Shown here: positions 22,087 through 32,234 of the stretch, piece after piece
How the letters are laid out: each line of letters begins with the position of its first letter
How positions within the stretch are numbered: position 1 is the first letter of the stretch
Assembly: GCA_002803225.1 (NCBI GenBank)
Contig: NXFV01001942.1
Span: 1-42,596 of the forward strand
Origin: Gamarada debralockiae
Lineage: Eukaryota > Ascomycota > Leotiomycetes > Helotiales > Hyphodiscaceae
Direction: 5' to 3'
Length of the DNA: 42,596 nucleotides
Notes under the pieces: generated by a model
The model's database searches: none
The model's input: the letters and a program-made list of their open reading frames with translations, nothing else
Told to the model about the DNA's origin: nothing
Position numbers and translations under genes: made by a program

Positions 22087-23043
22087 TCACTTAGAAAGCT
22101 GAACGATTTTCACCTCTTCTGACGGTACATCAAACATCCTTTCAACTTCCACGTGATCCCTGAAACACAGCTTCCCATCCAGCCAAAATTCACCACCAAA
22201 ACTGTCATGAATCTCCTTTATCACAAGCTGTGGATTGAAATCTCCTCGACTTTTTATCCACTCTCTCTTCCGTAAAAGAGGAAGAGTATCCCAATCTGCA
22301 TCAAATACAATCTTTCTCTTCAAATGAACGGGGAGATATGACCGAGATTCCTTCAACATTGCCAAATACGCAAAATATACAATATCACTCGCCAGAGGAT
22401 TGGGTTGGATAGTGCTGCCGAGTCTCCGAAACTCCAACAACTTGGTCAAAGCTTCCATCCCACGATCGTTTTCGTTTGGGAGTATGGTCAACGTAAGTGA
22501 TCTCAAACTGCCTTCCCGTGCCCACTTGCCCAAGATCTTTAATGCTGAGACCGCTTCCGGCGGAAATCGATTCCTGAGCAAATCAATTCTCAGATGAACG
22601 CTTTCGATGCGATAGCTGAATCTTGGATCCGACAATCTGGAATGAGAAAACAGCGTCGTGGCCTGGGCAAGCGCGAGGCTATTGTGCCTCCACAAGATAT
22701 TTCTGGCTTCGAGGTGAATTTGGCTACATGTCCGAAGGAGATTCAACCGAATGGCGGGCTCATCAGTCAATCTCTCATATGTTTTTGGATCAATTGGCAC
22801 GATATCGACGCATGCGCCTTCACTCCATCGACGCGGAAAGGTCTTTGCGGGCTGGAGGCTGACGCATCCAAAGCCAGAGGCGAGCACACAAGCGTAGATT
22901 TGATCTCGGATTTCCCGCGGAATATCGCGAAGTAAATGAAGAGTCATGATTTCAAAGAATGGTCGAGTTGAGCTTCTTTCTAAATTCAAGTATTGAATTG
23001 ACGTTGCTAGAATTTCCTTTAGCGCCATGGCTGCCTGAAGCAT
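22087..23043 (-). CDS. 2EXR/DUF7730-like protein
   Basis: An intronless frame of 318 codons. After a variable first 33 residues comes TLHLLRDIPREIRDQIYACV, the F-box-like PxEIRDxIY helix that begins 2EXR and DUF7730 domains. The next conserved segment is LLRTCSQIHLEARNILWRHN, their usual L(L/R)xCxQIxxEAxxxLW motif. The rest has beta-helix repeats and ends EEVKIVQLSK. These proteins are abundant and lineage-specific in filamentous fungi; their function is unknown. The true start may be the ATG at 22947, just before TLHLL, instead of 23043. Immediately upstream lies a MITE, about 60 bp from the 23043 start. Confidence 0.8.
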   Translation of the reverse strand: MLQAAMALKEILATSIQYLNLERSSTRPFFEIMTLHLLRDIPREIRDQIYACVLASGFGCVSLQPAKTFPRRWSEGACVDIVPIDPKTYERLTDEPAIRLNLLRTCSQIHLEARNILWRHNSLALAQATTLFSHSRLSDPRFSYRIESVHLRIDLLRNRFPPEAVSALKILGKWAREGSLRSLTLTILPNENDRGMEALTKLLEFRRLGSTIQPNPLASDIVYFAYLAMLKESRSYLPVHLKRKIVFDADWDTLPLLRKREWIKSRGDFNPQLVIKEIHDSFGGEFWLDGKLCFRDHVEVERMFDVPSEEVKIVQLSK

Positions 23044-23101
23044 GTGACGTAGTCACATTCATATCACGTGCCAACAGTGGGGAAGTCACTTTGAAGGACT
23101 A

Positions 23102-23506
23102 CCGTATTAATTGCTTTATAAGAACAGTACTTACAATTAGAACTCGTGCTTTTCAGTTAATCAGAACCATTTCTTATAAGAGGAATAGGTTCTTATACCT
23201 TGTTTATCACCTTTTTTGCTGAAATATAATTATATCCCTATCTATACGAGTCTCTCTCATTCGCAGTACAATCAGGTTATTCTCCCAGATGTAGAGTCGG
23301 CATAATCCTTTCGGCAGGGGGATTCTACCCTGAAAATGGTATAAAACAAGAGGGTTTTGAAGTGGTTCAAGCCTTAGTGAGGGGAGAATTTTAGGACCCC
23401 ACTATGTTCTTATACACCCCCGTGGCGCATGTCGGTCAATCAGAACCGTTTCTTATAGGAAAAATTTCTTATAGAATGAACTGGTCTTATAAAGCAATTA
23501 ATACGG
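23102..23506. mobile_element. 405-bp MITE with 22-bp perfect terminal inverted repeats
   Basis: Bases 23102-23123 (CCGTATTAATTGCTTTATAA then GA) are the exact reverse complement of 23485-23506. The outside dinucleotides are TA on the left (23100-23101) and CA on the right (23507-23508), compatible with a TA target duplication with one change. A 20-bp subterminal motif (AATCAGAACCRTTTCTTATA) occurs at 23159-23178 and again, in the same orientation with one mismatch, at 23438-23457. There is no coding capacity. This fits a non-autonomous Tc1/mariner- or pogo-type element. Confidence 0.8.
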
Positions 23507-23635
23507 CAATGCCTGATCATTACGAAAAGGTTTCATGTTTCTTAGAAACTGGGAAATCCGTCAATAGTTTGCACCTCCTCGCTAAATCAATTTGAAAAAT
23601 TCACCGCACACGGCTCAATCACTCAACAAAGCCCC

Positions 23636-24394
23636 TCAACCACCCAGACGAGCTGTCCATGACGATTTGGCCATTATCCACTCAGTCAGTCTCTCATTTG
23701 CATTCTCACGCTCTGCGTGGCTCACAACCTTGAAATTGATGTCCAGTTCCTCATACCCCAAGCTGCGATAGAGACGACCGCAGATATCTCTCCCAGTCTG
23801 CCACTTCAAGTCCTCGATCGCAGAATACCTATCTTCAGAATCGCAGACATTGTTACCTTGCCTTCCCATCAACACTACTTCTCTTTCGCCAGGGATGATG
23901 CCACTCCACCCAAACGACCCTGATGGCTCCACGACCGTTCCTTGCGAGTAATCGTACAACGTACCCATCCTCACACCTTCCGGGAACTCAACCTTACCAA
24001 GCGAAACCGTAATGCCCAAGTAGTGACGAAATCTCTTTTCAACCTCGAATATCGTGCGCGCTGACTGAATAGGCAGCATCCGTCTCCAACTTGCTTCTTT
24101 CCTTGCATATGTATCCTGTTTCTTCTTGGTCATCTCATTGGCATGAGATATATGACAGGCATCAATGGCATCGCAATCCTCACAGTCATCGCAGCAATGG
24201 TCCCGGTTCCAATTTATCGGCCCTATTAGATAACAGAAAAGAAATTCGCCCAATTCTTCTGAGTGAGCTGGGAAGTATGGCCAGAAGCGCTCTCGTAGGA
24301 TTGGATTGAATTCGTAGCGCCGAGAAAAATTGCTCAGCCAAGGTTGGAAGAAGAGCTTTTGTTGAGGAAGGAGGGACGATTTGATAATTGAACT
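23636..24394 (-). CDS. main exon of an F-box-family-like fungal protein
   Basis: The frame is open for 252 codons from just inside a splice acceptor (AAATAG at 24395-24397) to TAG. It lacks an ATG near its start, so at least one upstream exon is missing from this model. Landmarks are FNPILRERFWPYFPAHSEEL, a Cys cluster (CCDDCEDCDAIDAC), KEASWRRMLPIQ and FPEGVRMGTLYDYSQG. The EASWRRMLPxxPP-like segment and the RMGxLYD segment are typical of a large fungal family whose members begin with an F-box. No F-box was found upstream, where I see only a possible short exon near 24560-24650. It could therefore be truncated at its N-terminus. Function unknown; substrate recruitment for ubiquitination would be the family expectation. 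Confidence 0.6.
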   Translation of the reverse strand, partial: SSIIKSSLLPQQKLFFQPWLSNFSRRYEFNPILRERFWPYFPAHSEELGEFLFCYLIGPINWNRDHCCDDCEDCDAIDACHISHANEMTKKKQDTYARKEASWRRMLPIQSARTIFEVEKRFRHYLGITVSLGKVEFPEGVRMGTLYDYSQGTVVEPSGSFGWSGIIPGEREVVLMGRQGNNVCDSEDRYSAIEDLKWQTGRDICGRLYRSLGYEELDINFKVVSHAERENANERLTEWIMAKSSWTARLGG

Positions 24395-24664
24395 CTATTT
24401 TTGAGTGACGCAGCAGTGACTGTAAGGGAACTTTTGCATAATAAATGTCCACAGAATGTTCTGAGCGGAGCATTGGATCGTATTCGAAGGAAGAGTGGCA
24501 ATTACTTAGGACTGTGAAATGAACAACATGAGGATAATTTAAACTATAAATTCCTCTTCAAATCGTTCAGTCTTTTGAGCAATTTATACGCCGGATATTT
24601 GCTATATTTATCACAGTGAAAACCATCAACGGTACTGTTTAGACTTTCCATTCTTCATCTTCCC

Positions 24665-24984
24665 TCAAGAAATTGGTGTTTCAAGCTGAAAATCGGATTC
24701 CTCAAATACCTTCCATATACTCCCATCAGCCCTACTGCGTGATCTATAACCCGGGAGTCCTATGTGAAAGTCGAAGAATTGCCTCCACCGCGCATCAAAA
24801 GGCGATAGATCTTCTCCAAAGTCTTCCCATTCAGTTATAACGAGGGCAAATTAAAGATTCTCGATTCGTTTGATTCTAATTCCGAAGTCCGTTGAACAAC
24901 GCTCGCAGTCTTTCAGGCCAGACCACCGTAATTGGTCCCACGGGTTGAAGTATTGCCAGAGTCGATTTTTATATCCTTCGCCTT
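24665..24984 (-). pseudogene. 3' fragment of an F-box-family-like gene with an in-frame stop
   Basis: The minus-strand frame reads LWQYFNPWDQLRWSGLKDCE, then RCSTDFGIRIKRIENL, then TAA at 24851-24853, then FALVITEWEDFGEDLSPFDA and on to TGA at 24665-24667. The CxxCxTD...VITEWEDFGxxLSPxDxxW pattern is the usual C-terminal half of a fungal F-box-associated family. The stop interrupts an otherwise continuous frame, so the gene is broken. Upstream to 25200 a further frame may be older exon remnants. Confidence 0.6.
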
Positions 24985-25724
24985 CTCAAAAGGTCGGCCA
25001 ATAGCTTGAAAGGCTGCAGTATGCAGGCAGACACTTAATTTGTTGTGTTGGTCTCGTAGTCGAGAGACCCAAAGACTCTAGCTTCAACGCAGCTTCGCGA
25101 ATGCTGCACATAAGTAGAACCTGCCAAAAATAATACGAGCCGTGAATGATGCTTAAGTGGATGAACCTCCTCAATCGATTAATCACACCCGATGAGCGAT
25201 TGAATGTGTGGGTTATCTAGACCCCTGCGAATAGCACTCTATGACCATGTAAATACGACTATAGTTCAATACATCGCAGCTGGTGGACTGCCAGAGCCAA
25301 GCTTGCAGGTTACATGTTCTCGAAGTGCCTGCAATATGGCGCCCCGGACTTGAATGTTGACGTAGCTTTGAAGAATCGTAACAGAATGTTAGATTTTCGT
25401 GGTAGTTGAACTCTAATCCTTCAATTTTCGTTCCACATTCAGTTAGTAAGCTTGCCGCTCTTACTCAGGCGCTAATCACCCTGGACTCACCCTCGGCTCA
25501 GCCAGCTCAGGTGAGCAACCTGAGCAGTCCCCTGAATGGTCAACTTGTTCTGGGACATTCAGGCGCATTAACAGAACTAGTCATAAGTGCAACGAGCACA
25601 TCTGATGTGGGGATTCTCGAATCCAACCACCAATACTACCGCCGTCTCAACTTAGAGACAAAGTTGTCCAGGAGGTAGAAAGTCAGTGAATTGCGTCCGC
25701 ATCTACAATGGCAGCACGAGAGCA
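24985..25724. other. remnants and intergenic DNA
   Basis: Positions 24986-25200 on the minus strand have an open frame, possibly the next exon of the broken gene, with no clear motif. The 25406-25678 plus-strand frame is Ser/Leu-rich and starts with TTG, so I do not count it. Confidence 0.35.
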
Positions 25725-27930
25725 TTATATTATGCTCACAATGTACTTCCCATCTTCACCAACACTCTCAAACTCCAGCCATTCCTCGTTCCGGACATTT
25801 TTCAAGTCATTTCTTGCAAACAGCTTATAATACTGACCCCTGAATTCGTACTTGCCGTACCTTTTGAACTCTCCCTTCTTCAAACCGGTAGGCTGTATAA
25901 GAAGGCAGGAAAGAGTCCAAGGTCTGTCGTCTGCCGCCGCCACTACTGTTGGCTCCTTTCCCTGATCTTTCATTACGAGACAATGCAAGTTACGATACGG
26001 TTCGTCGGCATCTCGCAAGGTATGGAGCATATCAACGCGAGAATAATGTTGGTCGGACCACACTCCATTAATACAGAACTCAGACCTGACAAGGTCCGGT
26101 ATTTCTGAACCATAGCGCACCGTAAAAGTCATGAGATATCCCTCAATTCTCAAGGACGCGGAGACGTTCTGGCCCATGGGATCATCACCCTCTTGCACTT
26201 CGATTCCGAGGACTTTGTTCATTATCCTGTTCGTTTCCATGAGACAGTTCATCTGTACGCCAGTAGCGACACTCGCCCACGACCAGGACAGTGCCCGGAA
26301 CGCAATCGGTCGCCGAGAATCTTTTGTGTAACTGTATCTAAACACGCCCCACAGCAGCTCAACGCAGAGAGACTGCCGCAGCATTCCAGCAACAAAGTCA
26401 AGTTGGCTATGTCGTTTTTGAATCTTTCTGGCTAACCCCGATATGGCAACTAATTTATCTTCTGGCTTGGTCAGCTGGCAGTATGAAAAGCCTGTCACAG
26501 CTTTCCCCCAGAAGGCGTTGATATCTGCTAACATGTTCTCAACATCTTCGGGGGGTTCATTGCCGATTGTTTTGCGCAGGGTATGGAAATCTACGAGATT
26601 GCTCTTCAGGGTGTACATCGTGTCTGGCAGGCCTCCCGGGTAGGTTTCGCAAGCTTGGTAATGTCTGCATTCCCAGAAGAGTTGATTCGTGCCAAAGTGA
26701 AGTGTTCGGGGAGCCAGAATTCGTTCCTGAACAGCCCATCCGCGCTTGAGTAATGGACCATCTAGTAATAGAGGAGCTTGTTAGAGATACCTGGGATGAA
26801 TATGCCACCTTGAATCGGAAACCGGAGGAAGATTTTGTTCCACTTCACACGGTAGGTTGAGTAAAGGCGGCCTACTCATCCAGAGTCCTCCCTCGGCATC
26901 CGCCGAGCCTGTGGCAGCTAGGTTGCAGACACCGTTGCCATACACATCTCCCATGAGCGATGATTCAATGTTCCAATCATAGATAGAGTCTTGCATGATA
27001 CACAGAGAATCTATCCAAATGTACTCGAAGCCAAGGAATACCGTCATATTCAGAGCATCCTGAAATGTTTTTGGCAGTACTGAGAGGGAGACACCATCCA
27101 AGAAACGGGAATGTGTTTCAGTAGTAAGTGTTAGAAATGGGACCTTGCCCCAACAATGGCTGAGTGTAAGATAAGGACGGTGGTGCTCCGCAGTTGGTTC
27201 TTGTTTCGTCAATACCAACTTGATCGTGGGAGGCTGGGTTTTTAATATTTGGAGAAGACGAGTTGGCCTCCAGCCGGAGTGGTCTGGGGAGCATTGGGGA
27301 TGGCTTTTGATGCAATCTTGGAGCCAGCCTTGGGCAAGATTCAGGCGCCATCTATCACCCGTTCGTTGATTCGCGGGATAGGCCTGTGGTAGAGTGTACT
27401 GTTGCACCCCTATGCAAAATCGTCAATCTATATAAACATATCGTCCATGATATGGCCTCCTTACGTTGTGGGGGCAGTGCAAAAAACCATTGATACCACG
27501 ATGCGGAAAACTTTCCACTACTACCGCTGCGTGACGTATTGAAATAGTCACCATTAGTGCTGAAAGCAAGCTCTCTTGCTGAGATATCTTGGAGCTTCAA
27601 GTTGATTGGATATACGCTCCGTATCGACAAATGGTCGCCGACGGTCATTGTCCAAGGCAATCTCATGTTGTACTTCCCGCTCAAAATCTTTTGCTGCCTT
27701 TCCATCACCTCAACAACCATCGTGCGCGCTCTCTCTTGAGCAGAAAGTGTGCTATCAGAGTCAAAAGTCTCCCAGTAGATCTGCTCCAAATTCCGGAATA
27801 GTTGGGTGCATATATAGCAATTCTTGAGGGAGGCCTCGTATAGATCCTCAATGTTTCGGTGATGACCATGATTGGCGGAATCGTTGGCGCCAATATGGAT
27901 GATGGTTCTTGTGCAAGCGCTGCAAAGCAT
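25725..27930 (-). CDS. HET-domain protein, full length but for one in-frame TAA
   Basis: Exon 1 is 27930-27465 and exon 2 is 27409-25725, with a 55-bp intron (GTAAGG...GCATAG); together about 716 codons. The N-terminus is MLCSACTRTIIHIG, a short Cys-type start common in HET proteins. The HET domain follows: RPYLTLSHCWGKVPFLTL, then LPKTFQDALNMTVFLGFEY, IWIDSLCIMQDS and GDVYGNGVCNLAATGS. Beyond it come RGWAVQERILAPRTLHFG and KPEDKLVAISGLARKIQ, the usual order. The single defect is TAA at 26783-26781 between HPRYL and QAPLLLDGPLL. An 87-nt in-frame intron (GTGAAG donor, CTAAC branch, TTACTAG acceptor ending just before GATGG) would remove it at the cost of 29 conserved-looking codons. HET proteins control non-self recognition and cell death on hyphal fusion. 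Confidence 0.82.
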
Positions 27931-28227
27931 TTTCACTTCCTGAGCAAGACAAGTTGTTGATACTTTCGAAGCCCAATGTCGAGAAGCAGAGAGGCACACC
28001 AGACGAAGATGAACGGTAATGCGAAACGTAAGAGCTTGCGGCATTGCTCACCGTATACCTAAGCGAGCGGTACAGCTCCACGTGACTACCCCTCAACACT
28101 TCACCGCTTCTTTGCCCACAAAACATCATATTTCTTTTGCAAATATCGTGTACTCAGTTGAAATAAGCAATGGAAGACTGAAATATCCTCTCACCGTCCG
28201 TAATTAAAGAGCATGGCTATAAAGACA
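27931..28227. promoter_or_regulatory. 5' flank of the HET gene
   Basis: Upstream of ATG 27930 the reading frame continues without typical HET sequence. I read this as promoter and leader; no specific site was recognised. Confidence 0.3.
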
Positions 28228-28520
28228 TGTAGAGGACCCCAGTTCGCGCCGTAGTACGCTCCCTTCGCTGCCTGGGGCACACCTACGGTTCAATTAAGGC
28301 TCTCACTGGCTTAGAGCACTCCACAATTCAGGGGATTGTGAACGGGGTCTCTTCTCGTACGACAAGGAAAGGCCTAGCCACTAAGAGGCCTGCCCTTAAG
28401 CAGAAGGATGTTAAGCGCATTTTCCGATTCGTCTCCGAGTCTCACCTGGAATTCTTTTCCCTTATGTGGTGAAAGGATCCAGAAGGTTGCTCGAGTAAAT
28501 CGACTAGACCGACTTGGTGT
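28228..28520 (+). mobile_element. Tc1/mariner-type transposase fragment
   Basis: The plus frame reads VRSLRCLGHTYGSIKALTGL, then EHSTIQGIVNG, and later KQKDVKRIFRFVSES. A GHTYxxIxxLTGLxxSTIQGIV helix-turn-helix followed by KRxFRFVSES is the DNA-binding N-terminus of Tc1-type transposases of fungi. The frame then breaks at a TGA near 28472 and no catalytic DDE domain follows, so only the N-terminal part remains. Confidence 0.65.
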
Positions 28521-28663
28521 CAGAAGCCTGATTATTGATCTGTAGGCTAGATTATAGTGCGTAGCGTCCAGGTCCATTAAATTGAGAGTACTGGGGTTTA
28601 TCTCCAGGTCTTATGCAAGGTACGCTAAGCCTAATTCAAAATGATGCCTAGAAGGTAGAGTAC

Positions 28664-28720
28664 AACCTCGCTATAAGAATACACTCGGGGTCTAACAATC
28701 AATTCTTATAGAGAGGTTAT
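28664..28720. repeat. short inverted repeat, possible mini-MITE
   Basis: CCTCGCTATAAGAAT is followed about 25 bases later by ATTCTTATAGAGAGG, its near-perfect reverse complement. It contains the same CTTATA/TATAAG core as the MITE at 23102. It may be a shrunken element or a terminal remnant of the Tc1-type copy to its left. Confidence 0.45.
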
Positions 28721-29713
28721 TCTTATACTAAAGTAGTAGTTTAAAAAAACTATAAATCGTAATTTGATGCGCTATAGAGCTCTTATATCATATAATCTCT
28801 CTCTTAACACGATCAAGAGCTTGTAAATCATTACAACTACCCTTTTGTAACTTCTATAGCTTTAACCTCTTAATACACTTTAAAGCCTTAGTTATATTAA
28901 CCTCCTTTACCTCCTCTTTATTACTTGTATTAGCCTCCTCCTCTGCCTCTGCCTCAACGCTGTACTACTTTTAATTCTTGTAAAAGCCTCCAATAAATCA
29001 AGTAACGTCAAGCTGTCGAGACTTCCACCCTCTTCACGAAAACGTAACTAACGTTCAAACAGGCATTGTGCATAGGTGCTGAAGGAACTTCTGAAACCCC
29101 AGAACAATAGAAAACGGTTGACCGTTGGAAATCGTTTACCAACTCTAGGGGTTGTGATCGAGTGGATAACCTGATGCTGCGATCTCACTTCTGGAAAATA
29201 AAAGATTTCCTGTTTGCGGACATGGCAATAGCTGAGAAACTGGGTATAGTTAGCTCCTGACTCCTGGATACGAAATAGGTAGCCTTGACAGCTTGACACG
29301 TCTTCTTTTTGGAGTTATGGTTTATTTTTATTTTTTATTTTTTTTTTCTTTGCTTCTGGAGGAATAGTATTCGGCGACACTCCGGGACTTCGAGGTATTG
29401 AAAGGAAGCTGAATGGCCACGGAGTCGTGAGAAAGTTGCCGTTCTTGTCGATGGAAGGGGACGAGGCAGCCCCCCTCTCCCCCCGGAGTGCTTCCGAACC
29501 ACCTTCTCCCTCTAAGTCATTAGAATAAATGGACTACCGACATTGACATCAATAGAAGACCCTCCCATCCATCATGAGGTGCTTGCAATTTGTGGAAGTT
29601 TGGTCTTGCATTTCAAAGGACGTGGTATTACATCTATGATCCAACATGTGAGTACAACATAAAACACCAAACTCCAATCCCCCAACCAGCGACTTCCATA
29701 TGAGCAATCATGA
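28721..29713. other. AT-rich intergenic DNA
   Basis: The stretch has pyrimidine-rich runs (about 28880-28960) and a T-rich run at 29315-29350. No coding sequence was found. Its right end is the 3' flank of the RTA1-like gene. Confidence 0.45.
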
Positions 29714-31054
29714 TCATGTCCTTCTAGCATCTGGCCCCATCGAATAATATTCATCCTGCCCATACGCACCACCGTACGGCTCATATCTCTGAGCCACCGC
29801 CTCAGGAGCACCCTCGACCCTCGAATACTCGGCAGATTGGGCGCCAGCTCCATACGGCCTCTGCTGCAACTCCACCTCACTGCTCCCCATTCCACCATAT
29901 CCTTCTTCAGGATCCAATAGCTTGGCATGATCCTTGGCAGCTTTCGCGGCGGCCTTGGCAGCTTTCTTCTCCTTCCTGCTCATTTTGGGGAATTCGGAGT
30001 TGGGGCCTTTGAGGAAGTGGCCTGGGTGGCTGATACACATTATCAACGCTGCGAGGAACATTGGGGTTGCGTCGAGGCAGTAGAAGTAGGCTTCGTGGTA
30101 CGGGAGGGGATTGTTTTCTCCGTTTCCTCTGGCGTATTCGATGAGACGGTAGATGATCCGGAGCTTGCATTACGGTTAGCAATTGCATGCGGATGGGAGG
30201 TACAAGAAACATCTTACGGAGATTAAAGCAAGGGAACCGTAGAGTGTGAAAAGGAGTCGCTTCCATCCTGCTTCCACGTATTGACCTTGAGCCTTCAGCT
30301 CGTTGATCCTGCGATGGAACATAATGGCGAGGGCAGTGAACATCAAGATGAAACCTTGCTGCAGGCCAATACCACCCATGTAGATATGAATTCCAAGCTG
30401 GAGCGTCTTTGGCTTGACATTAGTACCCGACACAATGAGACCTCCACCAAGCTGTACAAGAAAGGCGATGATGTCCAGCCAGACGAAGTACCGCGAGAAT
30501 CGAGTCGATGGGACGTGGAAAAGTTTCTGTTCAGGGAGGTAGTAATGGACCATTCGGCCGAGAACCATGTAATCGAATGCGTTGATCACTAGTGGACTTG
30601 ATCAGTAACAACGAATGTAGAGAGGCATCAGAGCAACTTACGGAGAGGTGCAAGAAGAACGAGCAGGAAGGAGTAGGTGTAAAGACCGGTATTGTCCTGG
30701 TGGCGCGTTGAGAGAGTTCGCAGTCCAAAAGAAGCTGTTTCCCAGATACAACCCATGATGATGACCCAGCAGAATGTCTATGTGGATGTTAGTTGTCGAG
30801 AATGGCACAGAGGGAGCTCACGGGGACCCTACTTTCTTGAATTTTGCAGCCTGGAAGATGTGGAAGCCTGTCACGCCGGCAAACAGCAAGGCGAACAATA
30901 TTGCTGCCCCAAATGAGGGGTAATACAAGTAGATCGAATTACATGCGTCTGGAGGAATATAGCCATTTTTCCCAGGTACTGCCGTGGTACAGGTGGGACT
31001 GGCACTGCTTGTGCTGGTCACACTGGTTGCGCTGGATATGGTTGATGATGACAT
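29714..31054 (-). CDS. RTA1-domain (lipid-translocating exporter-like) seven-helix protein
   Basis: Exons 31054-30833, 30777-30642, 30588-30218 and 30163-29714 give 392 residues; introns are 53-55 bp with CTAAC/CTGAT branches. The N-terminus is a Ser/Thr-rich extracellular segment, then about seven membrane helices. Landmarks are FDYMVLGRMVHYYLP (the family's LGR segment), SRYFVWLDIIAFLVQLGGG, GLQQGFILMFTALAI and YRLIEYARGNGENNPLPYHE with the RTA1 'E/G...HE' loop. The cytoplasmic tail is Lys/Ala-rich (EKKAAKAAAKAAKD) and then Gly/Tyr/Gln-rich. RTA1-like proteins such as Rta1 and Rsb1 are linked to azole tolerance and sphingoid-base export. ATG 31054 was chosen over 31096 because it directly precedes the Ser-rich stretch. 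No visible defect. Confidence 0.92.
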
Positions 31055-31446
31055 TGTAGATGTAAGAAGATGAAATATCGCCGGAATGGGTATCAATAAG
31101 GGCTAGTAAGAGGGCTGGAAATTTAAGAGTGATCCGAATAAGATAAAAGAAAGTAGCAGTAGTTTGAATGAAGTTCCTGCTATGGGCTGGAATGCTCAAC
31201 CATATATATCAGAGAACTGGCTGGCTAGGATGTCCTGCAACGCACAGGGTCCTGCCATCACACTCAAACGAGCAGACCAGTCATTGCCAATGTCCGAGAC
31301 AGGATTGAGCAACAAAATTAGACATCCAACGTAGGTGACGAAACTTCGACTGCCGATCTCCAGACTTCTGGGAAAGAGAGTGAGCAATGGGATGCCAAGC
31401 CTGAGGCAGTTCCCTGACTACTGTGCTTGACATGGACCATATCCGG
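31055..31446. promoter_or_regulatory. 5' flank of the RTA1-like gene
   Basis: No other gene here. A TATATA stretch lies at about 31200-31208, roughly 150 bp upstream of the start. Confidence 0.35.
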
Positions 31447-31990
31447 CTAGGCGGGTGGCTTCATCCCCGCTGTAGGCATGAGGCTCAGCTTTAAATCAGC
31501 CCTGCCAATGGTGGAAAAGTACGACGGGTTGCGATTGAAGTGGCTCACCGCAAGCTCAAAGAGGAAATTATGAAGTTGAAGGAGGATCGGCACGAAAAGG
31601 CGGGGCTTGTTAGCGTCTGAATGACAAAGCCACCCCTGGTTTTTACGAACAAACCAATCGGATACCATTGACACGGCGGCAGGCTTCCAAGCTTCATTTC
31701 TTAAATCTATCGCTCGAAATTTACGAGTGAACGCCACAATTAATGCTTCACGATACCGGGCCCAGTCAGTTGTTCGGCTGTACGCTTCACGGCGATCTGT
31801 CAGCGCAAAACTCACCGTTTTTGGACATCATTGTGCGGACGTACACGTGCTCCCGTAAGAGGTTCCCCGCTTCTCTTAAGCTCGGCTGTGCCTCTGCAAG
31901 GTTCATGTCACCACCGTGCCAGATTGGCTCAGCCTTGCCTAATTTAAGGTTGAACACTGACCATGAACAAGCGGGCGAATAAGTCTCCAT
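31447..31990 (-). pseudogene. hypothetical gene with one frameshift
   Basis: A frame from ATG 31990 (METYSPACSWSVFNLKLG) runs 67 codons. A second frame continues the same stretch to TAG at 31447 (LTDRREAYSRTTDWARYREA, then NPSYFSTIGRADLKLSLMP). The two overlap around 31787-31815 and would join by a one-base shift into about 185 residues. The only GT-AG pair at the overlap would make a 19-nt intron, which is too short. I recognise no domain. It may be a broken lineage-specific gene, or two chance frames. Confidence 0.35.
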
Positions 31991-32234
31991 GATATTTTCC
32001 GCCGTGGGTTGGGTTAGTCTTCATCGTGCGTTGCTTCCTCTATGTCAAGGCTTCTTTCCTTTCCTTTTTTTCAATCCTCCTCGATAATTTTTCACGGACT
32101 TTCAAGATTATCGATATCAATTGTTGAAACGTGTTGGATGATCGGAAGAAGGATCAAGCATCCTCACTTAACTTCTGTGACCAGACGCCATAGCATTTGC
32201 CCGTATCAATTGAACGATTGAGACGACCTTCATT

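Noticed and set aside
28721..28960. CRISPR-like or tandem array in the pyrimidine-rich stretch
   Set aside because: The words are irregular and there are no repeats with fixed spacing.
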